Positions 51,174 through 60,590 of a stretch of 64,000 bases of DNA are shown one piece after another; position 1 is the first letter of the stretch; every line of letters begins with the position of its first letter. Location of the stretch: the NCBI GenBank assembly GCA_964019055.1, contig OZ025218.1, forward strand, positions 9,988,170 to 10,052,169, given 5' to 3'. Position numbers and translations under genes: made by a program. A model generated the notes under the pieces. It made no database searches. It was not told the DNA's origin and saw only the letters and a program-made list of their open reading frames with translations. This stretch comes from Anthopleura xanthogrammica. Taxonomy: Eukaryota > Cnidaria > Anthozoa > Actiniaria > Actiniidae.

Positions 51174-51260
51174 GTCACTTTTGTATTAAGTAAATCAAAG
51201 ATGTGTAAAAAAATAAAACATCACAACTGCATACAACATCTATTGAGAAAATTTGTATAT

Positions 51261-51387
51261 GAAATACCACCTAAGTTCTCAAAGAATATATTAAAAATAC
51301 CATGGGTAGCACCAGTGGTATTAAGTAACTTGCATCAAATATGCATGGTACTTTTTATTAATTCTGCAAGAACTTAGATGGTATTTC
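51261..51387. repeat. Inverted repeat between the convergent transposon genes
   Basis: GAAATACCACCTAAGTTCT at 51261-51279 pairs with 51369-51387 (18 of 19). An inner AAAAATACCATG-type pair faces itself as well. It may be a small MITE inserted in the transposon, or a hairpin in both 3' UTRs. Confidence 0.7.
51354..51359 (-). promoter_or_regulatory. Candidate poly(A) signal of the transposase gene
   Basis: TTTATT on the plus strand reads AATAAA on the minus strand, 189 bp beyond the transposase stop codon and inside the inverted repeat. The two signals leave the transcripts overlapping little or not at all. Confidence 0.45.
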
Positions 51388-51547
51388 TACATAAAATACT
51401 TGTTTCTGACAAACAACACAAGGTATAAAGTTCCCGGATGTGTGCAATTAATTAATTGCATGGATTAAGAGAACATTCACAATCAATCAGAAACACATAT
51501 TTTATGTAGATGTATTATTAAAAATGTAATTAACTTACATGAAACAT

Positions 51548-53239
51548 TCAATTTGAGATAAGAGGATCCTGGGTATTACTCAAAAAAGCACAAATACACC
51601 ACATCTGGTTAACTAGACCAAATTGACTTAGTGGGATTACTCCATTCCAGATTTTATAGTTTTTTATCCTATTGATTGCACGCTCCACATGGATTCGCAA
51701 AGAAGCAATCTGCTGGGTCTTGATGACATCAGTGGGAGCCATTTGGGAATTTCCACCAAGAAAGGGAGGGATATTGAGTGACACACCTAAGGGTAACAAA
51801 TCTTCAATAGTAAACCCTTTGTCTGCCATTACAGAGTCACCATCATTAAAATTCTGGACAAGGAAACCACTGCGGATAACTATTTCCCTGTCAGAGATAC
51901 TCCCAGTGTACAACTGACTTATAAATGTGACAGAACCATTTGGTGCTATTCCAATCAATCCCTTGAGGGTAGTGTGGTTCTTGTACGAACTGAATAATTC
52001 AGAGTTTAATAGCAGGCTGCTAGGCATTTCACATTTAACCTCGGTACAATCAATAATGACTCTTGTAGATGGGAACTTGATCTTGAATGCTTCTGGCATT
52101 GTATCTTTGACTACCTCTTGTGAAGGCCAAATATTTATTTGACCAAATTTCAAATACATGAAATTTATCCAGGCAGTGTAACTTCGGCTGACAGTAGACT
52201 TTGCAATTCCATACAAATTAGCCAGATGGCGCAGAGAAAACCCTCTTCGTAAGCGGCACATCACCATAAAAAATTCTGAAATTGTCTTCAGCTTTTTGGG
52301 TCTTCCCTTTCTTGCATTCTGCTGTTCAGTTTCATCCTCTTCTTCATGTTGAAATTCATAATAATTATCTGGAACATTTCTGTCAGAGGAATTTGAATAC
52401 CTGATATTTTCTCCTTCTAAACCTGGATTGAGGAATTCAAATATAGCCAGAAAAGTTGAATAATTAGGAAATCCTGTATAAAAGGATATGTCCTCGTCAG
52501 ATCTAAATCTATCCAAGTCAAACATACACTTCAACAGTCGTTCTTTCTCGTTTTCGAGAGAACTGACCATGTCCTTAAAGTCAGAGTTTTCTTCTTGAAT
52601 AACTTTTATAGCTTTTCGAACTTCCAAAACTTCCCTCTCTGTTTTTTCTTGGCCCTCTTTAGACTCATTGCCTTCTCGCTGTAAACAATCGATCTCATCC
52701 TTAGAACGAAGGGCCTCATCATTCAGACGCTTCACTTCATCATTTAAGCGCTTTACTTCGCCATCTAAATGATCTACTTCTCCATTTAAACGTTTTACTT
52801 CATCATCTAGATGCTTTATTTCGGATCTTAACAAAGTTAATTCGTCTTCAGGGCGATGATCATCTTCTTGAGGAACTTCAATGATTGTCGACGCCATGTT
52901 CTTATTACATCCAGCTTTAGGTAGTGAAACTCGCTGGGCTGGAGCCTTTCTTTTCTTCGGTGAAACTGGATTCCATTTAAATTTTGAAGGAACTGCACTA
53001 TCTTTGACAAAGATTCGCCCATTCAATGATTTTCGAAGATCATCTACTCTAAAATGGAGCGAGCAAACCTTGGTTGTTTTGGTGATCAGAAAGTCCTTGC
53101 CTTCGTCTCGTCGTATCGCATGTACCCACATTTTACGTGATGTTTCATTCTTTGGAAAGTTAAAAAACGAAATACTCTTTCCATTACTATCCTTGTAGCC
53201 TAACTGATTGCATTCAGGGACACAGCAATAAGAAGGCAT
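51548..53239 (-). CDS. THAP-domain DDE transposase (DDE_Tnp_4 type), 563 aa
   Basis: Catalyses excision and integration of the element in the nucleus. An N-terminal THAP zinc finger (~1-92) has C5, C10, C59, H62 and an AVPSKF ending, and probably binds the terminal repeats. A long heptad coiled coil follows (~130-240; repeated EVKRLND units), likely for oligomerisation. A helix-turn-helix is at ~318-365 (FSLRHLANLYGIAKSTVSRS). The DDE domain (~393-555) has D397 (VIIDCTE), D472 (MADKGF) and E519 (HVERAINR), all intact. Encoded in one exon and convergent with the nuclease gene, 766 bp away. The start ATG precedes the first THAP cysteine by four residues, as is usual for THAP proteins. No stop or frameshift interrupts it. 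The best family fit is ISL2EU; the DDE domain alone would also suggest Harbinger. Confidence 0.93.
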   Translation of the reverse strand: MPSYCCVPECNQLGYKDSNGKSISFFNFPKNETSRKMWVHAIRRDEGKDFLITKTTKVCSLHFRVDDLRKSLNGRIFVKDSAVPSKFKWNPVSPKKRKAPAQRVSLPKAGCNKNMASTIIEVPQEDDHRPEDELTLLRSEIKHLDDEVKRLNGEVDHLDGEVKRLNDEVKRLNDEALRSKDEIDCLQREGNESKEGQEKTEREVLEVRKAIKVIQEENSDFKDMVSSLENEKERLLKCMFDLDRFRSDEDISFYTGFPNYSTFLAIFEFLNPGLEGENIRYSNSSDRNVPDNYYEFQHEEEDETEQQNARKGRPKKLKTISEFFMVMCRLRRGFSLRHLANLYGIAKSTVSRSYTAWINFMYLKFGQINIWPSQEVVKDTMPEAFKIKFPSTRVIIDCTEVKCEMPSSLLLNSELFSSYKNHTTLKGLIGIAPNGSVTFISQLYTGSISDREIVIRSGFLVQNFNDGDSVMADKGFTIEDLLPLGVSLNIPPFLGGNSQMAPTDVIKTQQIASLRIHVERAINRIKNYKIWNGVIPLSQFGLVNQMWCICAFLSNTQDPLISN

Positions 53240-53302
53240 GGTAAAAAAGCTTAGAACAGTCGATAATTTTAAGAGTAAACATAGGCAAATGCAAAAAGCA
53301 TA

Positions 53303-53384
53303 TACTGACTAGCCTCGTTTTCAATAAATTTGGTCCCAGGCCATCCCGGCCGATGAGGCTGTCGGCCATTTTTCGAATCGGTGT
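53303..53384 (-). repeat. Right terminal inverted repeat, 82 bp
   Basis: Reads inward from CGGTGT at 53379-53384. It differs from the left repeat at three positions, all in the GGGAGGGCCTGGGAGCGA segment. Confidence 0.95.
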
Positions 53385-53386
53385 AT

Positions 53387-54600
53387 ACACAAGCTCATTT
53401 CCTTTTGAATTTATCTAATTTTCACTTTTCAAATATTTGCTCGAGTTTAGGAAGAGATGAGTAAGAACTTCCTTCAAGATAATGAAATGTTGTTATGACT
53501 GATGAAGCTAGGATAATGGATATGGATTCTTCTCGTTCGATTTAATAATGAGCTGTGCAATGATCACAGAATGGATCCCCATTTTTTTAAAGTTAATTTA
53601 GTATATCAGGTGTAATTGTCCAGCATTATGAAGTGTGATCATTTCTGTAGGAAAGTCCACTTGATGTGATTTTAACACAAATTGTGTAGTGGTAATCATT
53701 ACTTGTTCGCACTCCTTTGGTCTCGGCTTCACGAAACGAAGCGCTCTAGGCGAACACAAGATTTCATATTGATATAACCCTCGAGCTCGTCTTTATTCTG
53801 GTTCCGGTTTCGGGAAATCTGAAAAATTAGCGTTGGGATTCACCCAGAGTTTTATATTTATAACTTGTTCTGCGGAGACTAAGATGAAAGCAGTTTGTCA
53901 GTGAAATGCGTAAATCCTTTGAGGACTGCCTTGAAGGCTGACGGAGTAGCTTGAAATGTAGAGTACTAGAACAGCAAGCATTAAGAGTAAGAATAGGAGT
54001 GCATGGGGAAGGAGGTTATTTTTAAGGCCGGGGGTGGAAGATCGTATGAAACCAATACTTTCTATTTTTCCTACGGCTCTTGCATTCGGTCTTTTATAAT
54101 AATTAGTCACGATCTGATTCTGTTTGGAGAAAGTTGTCCGAATTCGTTTATATCGTTTCTATGCCCTACTAACTCAAAAATTTAACGACACAGAGGAATA
54201 TCTCCGAATTTATAAACCTATTCTAACAAGTAAGCATTTTACATGCATCTACTGTGATTTACAGCAGCAAAAACCTCGCTCGAGTTTTTAAAAGCTTTGT
54301 ACTGTTTCTACCTTGCTGCTGAAGGACAACTTTCTCAGATTAGCTAATCGCGGGGATTTTTTTATAATTTGTTTAGGTTTTTACAGTCCTGCGAAAATGA
54401 AAAAAAATGTGTAATTGTAGTATTTTTGAAAACATATATGTAGTCTGAGGGACAAGGTTTTAATTCCACTGCGAAAACTGCGACATTAGTGATTGGTTCG
54501 TTATTGTCTGAGTCGGAGCCATTAATCACTCTTGTGATTCTAAAACATCTGTACCGTTCCAGGAGTATTAACCAATTATATTTTTCCTTGCGCCACAGAT
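53387..54600. other. Between transposon and GPCR 3
   Basis: No gene recognised. A strong 3' splice-site pattern (T-rich, then GCGCCACAG) ends two bases before the GPCR 3 ATG, so a 5' UTR exon and intron may lie here. Confidence 0.45.
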
Positions 54601-55500
54601 ATGTCATCTCCAGGGATTATTCTTTGGACTGTAGCCTTCGTGGCGACCGCCATTGCAATCATCGTGGGAAATTCATTAACCATCGCTGCTTTTGTCAAAA
54701 GTAAGAAGCTCGTGCGCATGCGTGCTTGCTACTTTTTGGTCAGTTTAGCCGTTGCGGATATGATGATTGGTTTCATAACTGTTCCGATGTACATCATACT
54801 CTTGAATTACCACCTTAAAAACCGAGAATACCAGAGTATCTACACTGCAGTAGATATTGCCTCGGGATTTGCATCAGTCTTTACTTTAACCGCCATATCT
54901 ATGGAACGACTGTACGCATTCTGGTTCCCATTCAAATACCGAGTGGCACAGACAATGCGAGTCTACATGGGCCTTGTCTTGATCATATGGATCATGTCAG
55001 CGGCTATCACCTGTCTGCACATGCTCTTTAGATACCAAGTTATCTCGTATACGCATTTCTTTTTCATCATGTTCTGTGCCCTGACTACCTGTTTGTTGGT
55101 CATGTGCACATCGTACATCGGCATGTGGTTCAAGGTCCATTATCACTACCGCCAAAGCAACAGAACTCCAACCAACGAGAAAAGGTTCGCACGTATGATT
55201 TTCACCATCACAACGCTGTTTATATTCACCTGGTTGCCTTTCCATCTTCTCAACATTATCAATTTCTTCTGCGGGTTTTGTTTAACGAATCATTTACCAC
55301 ATAATCTTTTATTTTTCTGCAAGCTGCTGCAATACATGAACTCGTTCGTCAATCCGATTATATATGCTTTTCAGATGCCCGAATTCAGAAACACTTTGGT
55401 CAAACTACTGTGTAAGCCTTCGCCAGCAAGAGAGGAGTCAAGAAGAATCGAGGAAATCCCTCTTGAGAAACTGGATAATTGCCAAGACGATAAAATGTAG
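54601..55500 (+). CDS. Rhodopsin-family (class A) GPCR 3, 299 aa
   Basis: Plasma-membrane receptor, ligand unknown. Intronless coding frame with almost no N-terminal domain; TM1 starts near residue 7. Landmarks: GN24, VAD53 in TM2, ER(L) 102-104, W130, TWLP 210-213 and NPIIY 251-255. Loop 2 is very short, TM3 lacks the usual cysteine, and loop 3 has C224 and C227 in the same C-x-x-C spacing as receptor 1. Receptor 1 is its closest relative here: both have RMRA-Y-FLV entering TM2, FIFTWLPFH-LN in TM6 and NPIIY in TM7. The C-terminus is acidic and basic, ~30 residues. The ATG follows a strong splice acceptor (CCACAG|AT), which supports both the start and a 5' UTR intron. AATAAA at 56024 is a candidate poly(A) signal. 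Confidence 0.94.
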   Translation: MSSPGIILWTVAFVATAIAIIVGNSLTIAAFVKSKKLVRMRACYFLVSLAVADMMIGFITVPMYIILLNYHLKNREYQSIYTAVDIASGFASVFTLTAISMERLYAFWFPFKYRVAQTMRVYMGLVLIIWIMSAAITCLHMLFRYQVISYTHFFFIMFCALTTCLLVMCTSYIGMWFKVHYHYRQSNRTPTNEKRFARMIFTITTLFIFTWLPFHLLNIINFFCGFCLTNHLPHNLLFFCKLLQYMNSFVNPIIYAFQMPEFRNTLVKLLCKPSPAREESRRIEEIPLEKLDNCQDDKM

Positions 55501-56043
55501 ATCCGGAAATGGCCATCACTTCAAGCAGTTCAAGCCTGACTCACAAAATGCATCAATTATGTCACTTCTAAATATAACCATACTTCCAAGTTCTTTCAAC
55601 GAAAATGGTTTCGAACTCTCTGTTGCTCAGGATTAGACTAGAATTTGTATAGAATATCCATGTGTTCCAGTGAAGGTCTGTGGAATTTCCAAGCGTTTGT
55701 GTTGTTGAAGTTGTACATTCTTTACTTTACTTTAAAAAGTTAGTATTTGTGAATATTTTGACACCGAAATGGGGCTAACCCTGAGTAAATGGGTTTGTAC
55801 TCAAGGAACTCATCGGTATTGTAAGAAATCAAAAATGGTCTTTTATCTACAAAGAGTGGTTTGAGAAATATTTCATTTATATATTTAAGCTTATCATATT
55901 CATGAATCACGCCGGCTGCATGCTGCATATGTATTCAGTTAATGCCGAGGTATGCTTCACGGAACATTTAAAGTAGTGCTTGAAGACAATGACCAAAGCC
56001 TCAAAACTTTTATGGTTATGTCAAATAAAGATTAAATCACAAG
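55501..56043 (+). other. GPCR 3 3' flank with candidate poly(A) signal
   Basis: Non-coding. AATAAA at 56024-56029 would give a 3' UTR of about 540 bp. No other gene recognised. Confidence 0.45.
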
Positions 56044-56123
56044 TCGAATAAACTGCGCACTGATGTCACACATACTGCGCATGTCGAAAATACTGCATAA
56101 TCATTACACCCATACTGCGCCAG
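56044..56123. repeat. 40-bp satellite, left flank, two units
   Basis: Two units of the same 40-bp repeat found at 58209-58640. The first reads TCGAATAAACTGCGCACTGA then TGTCACACATACTGCGCATG; the second is more diverged. Confidence 0.8.
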
Positions 56124-56144
56124 CTGTCCAAGTGTTATCCAGGG

Positions 56145-58178
56145 TTTCTGACTGGAAAATATTTCTAGCAAGCTGTCCAACTTACTTGGAAAAATCTTTG
56201 AACGCGAGACTTTTGTATGGTTCTAGCAAACTGTCCAAATCTGTCCCAGCTTTTTTGGCTGAAAAATCTTTGCAAACGATCCTATTGTATGGTTCTAGGA
56301 AACTGGGGAACTTCTTTCCATTTTTTTTTTTTTTGGCTGGAAAAAATCTTTGCAAAAGCTTCTATTGCATGGTCCTAGAAAAATTGGGAACTTTTTTCCA
56401 GGGTATTTGGCTGAAAAAAAAACTTTGCAAACGACCCTATATTATGGTTTTAAGAAACTGGGAAAATCTTTTACAGGATTGTTGGCTGAAACAAACTTTG
56501 CAAACGACCCTATATTATGGTTTTAAGAAACTGGGAAAATCTTTTACAGGATTTTTGGCTGAAACAAACTTTGCAAACGACCCTATATTATGGTTTTAAG
56601 AAACTGGGAAAATCTTTTACAGGATTTTTGGCTGAAACAAACTTTGCAAACGACCCTGTATTATGGTTTTAAGAAACTGGGAAAATCTTTTACAGGATTG
56701 TTGGCTGAAACAAACTTTGCAAACGACCCTATATTATGGTTTTAAGAAACTGGGAAAATCTTTTACAGGATTTTTGGCTGAAACAAACTTTGCAAACGAC
56801 CCTATATTATGGTTTTAAGAAACTGGGAAAATCTTTTACAGGATTGTTGGCTGAAACAAACTTTGCAAACGACCCTGTATTATGGTTTTAAGAAACTGGG
56901 AAAATCTTTTACAGGATTTTTGGCTGAAACAAACTTTGCAAACGACCCTATATTATGGTTTTAAGAAACTGGGAAAATCTTTTACAGGATTGTTGGCTGA
57001 AACAAACTTTGCAAACGACCCTGTATTATGGTTTTAAGAAACTGGGAAAATCTTTTACAGGATTGTTGGCTGAAACAAACTTTGTAAACGACCCTGTATT
57101 ATGGTTTTAAGAAACTGGGAAAATCTTTTACAGGATTTTTGGCTGAAACAAACTTTGCAAACGACCCTGTATTATGGTTTTAAGAAACTGGGAAAATCTT
57201 TTACAGGATTTTTGGCTGAAACAAACTTTGCAAACGACCCTGTATTATGGTTTTAAGAAACTGGGAAAATCTTTTACAGGATTTTTGGCTGAAACAAACT
57301 TTGCAAACGACCCTATATTATGGTTTTAAGAAACTGGGAAAATCTTTTACAGGATTGTTGGCTGAAACAAACTTTGCAAACGACCCTGTATTATGGTTTT
57401 AAGAAACTGGGAAAATCTTTTACAGGATTTTTGGCTGAAACAAACTTTGCAAACGACCCTGTATTATGGTTTTAAGAAACTGGGAAAATCTTTTACAGGA
57501 TTTTTGGCTGAAACAAACTTTGCAAACGACCCTGTATTATGGTTTTAAGAAACTGGGAAAATCTTTTACAGGATTTTTGGCTGAAACAAACTTTGCAAAC
57601 GACCCTGTATTATGGTTTTAAGAAACTGGGAAAATCTTTTACAGGATTTTTGGCTGAAACAAACTTTGCAAACGACCCTGTATTATGGTTTTAAGAAACT
57701 GGGAAAATCTTTTACAGGATTGTTGGTTGAAACAAACTTTGCAAACGACCCTGTATTATGGTTTTAAGAAACTGGGAAAATCTTTTACAGGATTTTTGGC
57801 TGAAACAAACTTTGCAAACGACCCTGTATTATGGTTTTAAGAAACTGGGAAAATCTTTTACAGGATTGTTGGCTGAAACAAACTTTGCAAACGACCCTAT
57901 ATTATGGTTTTAAGAAACTGGGAAAATCTTTTACAGGATTTTTGGCTGAAACAAACTTTGCAAACGACCCTGTATTATGGTTTTAAGAAACTGGGAAACT
58001 TTTTTCCAGGGTTTTTGGCTAAAAAAATATTTCACAAACGACCCTATTGTATGGTTCTAGGAGACTGAAGAAACTTTTACAAGGTTTTGGTCTGGAAAAA
58101 TCTTTGCAAATGACCCTATTCTATGGTTCTAATAAATTGTCTAACTTTTTCCAGGGTTTTTAGCTTTTTGCAAGCCAA
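56145..58178. repeat. 73-bp satellite array, about 27 units
   Basis: Unit of 73 bp (TTTGCAAACGACCCTATATT then ATGGTTTTAAGAAACTGGGA and AAATCTTTTACAGGATTTTT). Consecutive starts at 56497 and 56570 confirm the period. About 22 central units (56395-57985) are nearly identical, differing mainly at CCCTATATT/CCCTGTATT and GGATTGTTGG/GGATTTTTGG. Edge units are much more diverged, the usual result of unequal crossing-over. 73 is not a multiple of 3, and the long frame at 56063-56599 is accidental. Confidence 0.95.
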
Positions 58179-58208
58179 CTATCCAAGTCTGCAAAACTGG
58201 TCAAGTTG

Positions 58209-58640
58209 AATATACACTGCACACTGATGATAAACATACTGCGCATGTCGAATATACTGCGCACTGATGATAAACATACTGCGCATGTCGAATATACTGC
58301 GCACTGATGTTACACATACTGTGCTAATCGAATATACTGCGCACTGATGTCACACATACTGTGTTAATCGAATATACTGCGCACTGATGTCACACATTCT
58401 GTGTTAATCAAATATACTGCGCACTGATGTTACACAGACTGTGCTAATCGAATATACTGCGCACTGATGTCACACATTCTGTGTTAATCGAATATACTGC
58501 GCACTGATGTTACATATACTTTTCAAATCGAATATACTGAGCAATGATGATAAACATACTCCGCAAGTCCAATATACTGCGCACTGATGTTACACATACT
58601 GCGCATGTCGAATATACTGCGCACTGATAAAACACATACG
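58209..58640. repeat. 40-bp satellite, right flank, ~11 units
   Basis: AATATACTGCGCACTGATG recurs at 58251, 58291, 58331, 58371, 58411, 58451 and 58491, exactly 40 bp apart. Subtypes end GCGCATGTCG or GTG(C/T)TAATCG. Confidence 0.95.
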
Positions 58641-59410
58641 CTCTAATATACATATTTTATATTAAGGTCTAATGGTTCCGGTTTAGTCAATGTCATCTCA
58701 ACGTCTATTCGAGATATTTGGTCCATTGTTAGATCACATATCACGGAATTTACAGTCAGTTTAACTTCTCTTTAATAAGACTTTATCTAAACTGTGTCGT
58801 CAACTTTTTATGTAGGCAGAAAATCGCAGCGTCAGATAAAAGTCTTTTTTTTATCGTGTTTGTAACAAAAACCTCTTTCTTGCACAAACAAAATCCATGA
58901 TACATCAACAATAAGTAATAATTCAAAGCGGTCAGCTTTTAAGATCTAATCTGAGATTATGAGATTAATTTATGAACCACTGTCTTTTGCTTTTATCTAT
59001 TACACACTGGCTTTACGTAACTATTTGGATTTATTTATCGGTGCACTTTCCTATATCTTAAAAAAAATTTTTTAAGAACATTTGGAAAGCTACGCGCGAC
59101 GTAGATGAAAAAAAAAATTGTCCAATGAAAAGAACAACGAAAACCTTTAACAGAATTTTACGAAATTCCAAGTGAAATCGTTAAGTACTGCACGTGATTT
59201 ACATAATAGCTGGAAGAGGTGGTTATGTTATTTGCTAAATACAAAAAGCCACTTAGGTGACTTATGTTCAACTGTTATAAACAGTTGTGAGAGGCGTGAG
59301 TAGCATTTCTAGCTCACTTAACCTGCAGTTCATTAATCATCTTTTATATTACAATGGGAGTTGCATACTTTGTGGCTCATTCTAGCTATTTATCTATCTA
59401 TCTGTACTTT
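58641..59410. other. Non-coding stretch
   Basis: Nothing recognised apart from a short hairpin, ACTGTTATAAACAGT, near 59271-59285. Confidence 0.4.
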
Positions 59411-59605
59411 CCTCTCATCTCCTCTCCTCTCCTCTCCTCTCCTCTCCTCTCCTCTCCTCTCCTCTCCTCTCCTCTCCTCTCCTCTCCTCTCCTCTCCTCT
59501 CCTCTCCTCTCCTCTCCTCTCCTCTCCTCTCCTCTCCTCTCCTCTCCTCTCATCTCCTCTCCTCTCCTCTCCTCTCCTCTCCTCTCCTCTCCTCTCCTCT
59601 CCTCT
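59411..59605. repeat. CCTCT pentanucleotide array
   Basis: About 39 copies of CCTCT/CTCCT, with two CATCT interruptions. All frames on both strands are low-complexity and not called. The polypyrimidine/polypurine tract could form triplex DNA. Confidence 0.97.
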
Positions 59606-60221
59606 TCCACGAACTCCCGTTCACTTGTAATTATTAACTATCTGGATAAATTACCTTTCCCTTTTTCAGTTTGTTTTATTTCCACTTCCTTTCAATTAAA
59701 TCAAACAATAACACGAACTTACGCTGATCAAACATTATCACTACTGTGTCATCACCAAGAATGGATGAATGTGTGAATCAATACAAAATAAAATGAAGGA
59801 AACATATAACTGATGTCAACAGAAACAGAAAGAGACGCATGATATGATTATTGGGATGAAAAACACAAAATGACCAACTTAATTACTAATGAAGAATGAA
59901 GAATATAATTGAAGCCTAGGGTACCGCGTCCTATTGAGGACAAACCATTGCTGATGTATTGTCATCAAACCATCACAAACCAGCTATATTTATATTTTAT
60001 ATTTTCATTATTATATTATATTGTTCTATTTTATTAAGTTTTAGAATTAAAAAAAAAATTCATTTATTTAGGAATTTAAGGCAAAGGCATCTTCTATATA
60101 TTTTCGTGCCATGCTTTATCTCAAAAATGTTCTTAGAAAAACAGAAATGTTGTTGAAATATTTTCTTCTCTAAGCCTGTAAAGTTCACTTAAAACGTAAG
60201 AAAAACAGAAAAGTCGAATTC
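59606..60221. other. Non-coding stretch
   Basis: AT-rich, nothing recognised. Confidence 0.4.
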
Positions 60222-60590
60222 TATCGATACCCATGCCCAGAAACAACCTCTGGGCTGATCTAAGTCGGGCATGGCATGGTTAACTCACAGATCAAACACT
60301 GAAAAAACAACCTTTGGGCTGTTCAAAGCCAGGGCTTGGCTGACTCACAGATCGAACCCTTAAACATCTGGGCTGATTAATGTCAGGGCACAGCTAACTT
60401 ACTGATCGAATTTGAATCTAGGGTGTTGGGTTTTGCGGAGTTAGTAAAACCGGAGGACCCGGAGAAAAACCCTCGAATCAAGGGACTAGAGACCTAACAA
60501 AATTTATTCATATGTGATGCCAAATCTATGAATCGAACTCAAGAACTCAGAGGTGAGAGGCGAGTATACTACCGCTCCACCACCCTTAAT
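60222..60590 (-). mobile_element. tRNA-derived SINE, near full length, minus strand
   Basis: From right to left: tRNA-like head (60535-60590), body with CGGGTCCTCCGGTTTT on the minus strand, about three diverged tail units, and the 3' end at CTATCGATACCC. Similar in length and order to the 27.4-kb copy but with fewer, older tail units. Confidence 0.82.

Larger units (their letters stand above)
48356..53384. mobile_element. Complete ISL2EU/IS4EU-type DNA transposon, ~5.03 kb
   Basis: The element is bounded by 82-bp terminal inverted repeats and flanked by AT at 48354-48355 and 53385-53386; reading the duplication one base inward gives TA instead. It carries two convergent genes with no disruption seen: a SAP/SWIM/YqaJ nuclease protein (+) and a THAP/DDE transposase (-). 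THAP-DDE plus YqaJ with a 2-bp duplication is, to my knowledge, the hallmark of the ISL2EU superfamily. PIF/Harbinger shares the DDE type but has a Myb-like second protein and 3-bp duplications. Intact frames and 79/82 matching ends suggest recent insertion. Confidence 0.9.

Noticed and set aside
48356..53384. PIF/Harbinger classification of the transposon
   Set aside because: DDE type is shared, but the YqaJ partner, the THAP domain and the 2-bp rather than 3-bp duplication fit ISL2EU better.
56063..56599. 178-aa protein at the start of the 73-bp satellite
   Set aside because: Runs through diverged satellite units and stops where the array becomes regular; 73 bp is not a codon multiple.
59354..59776. 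Ser/Leu/Pro-rich and Arg/Glu-rich frames on the CCTCT array
   Set aside because: Low-complexity translation of a pentanucleotide repeat.
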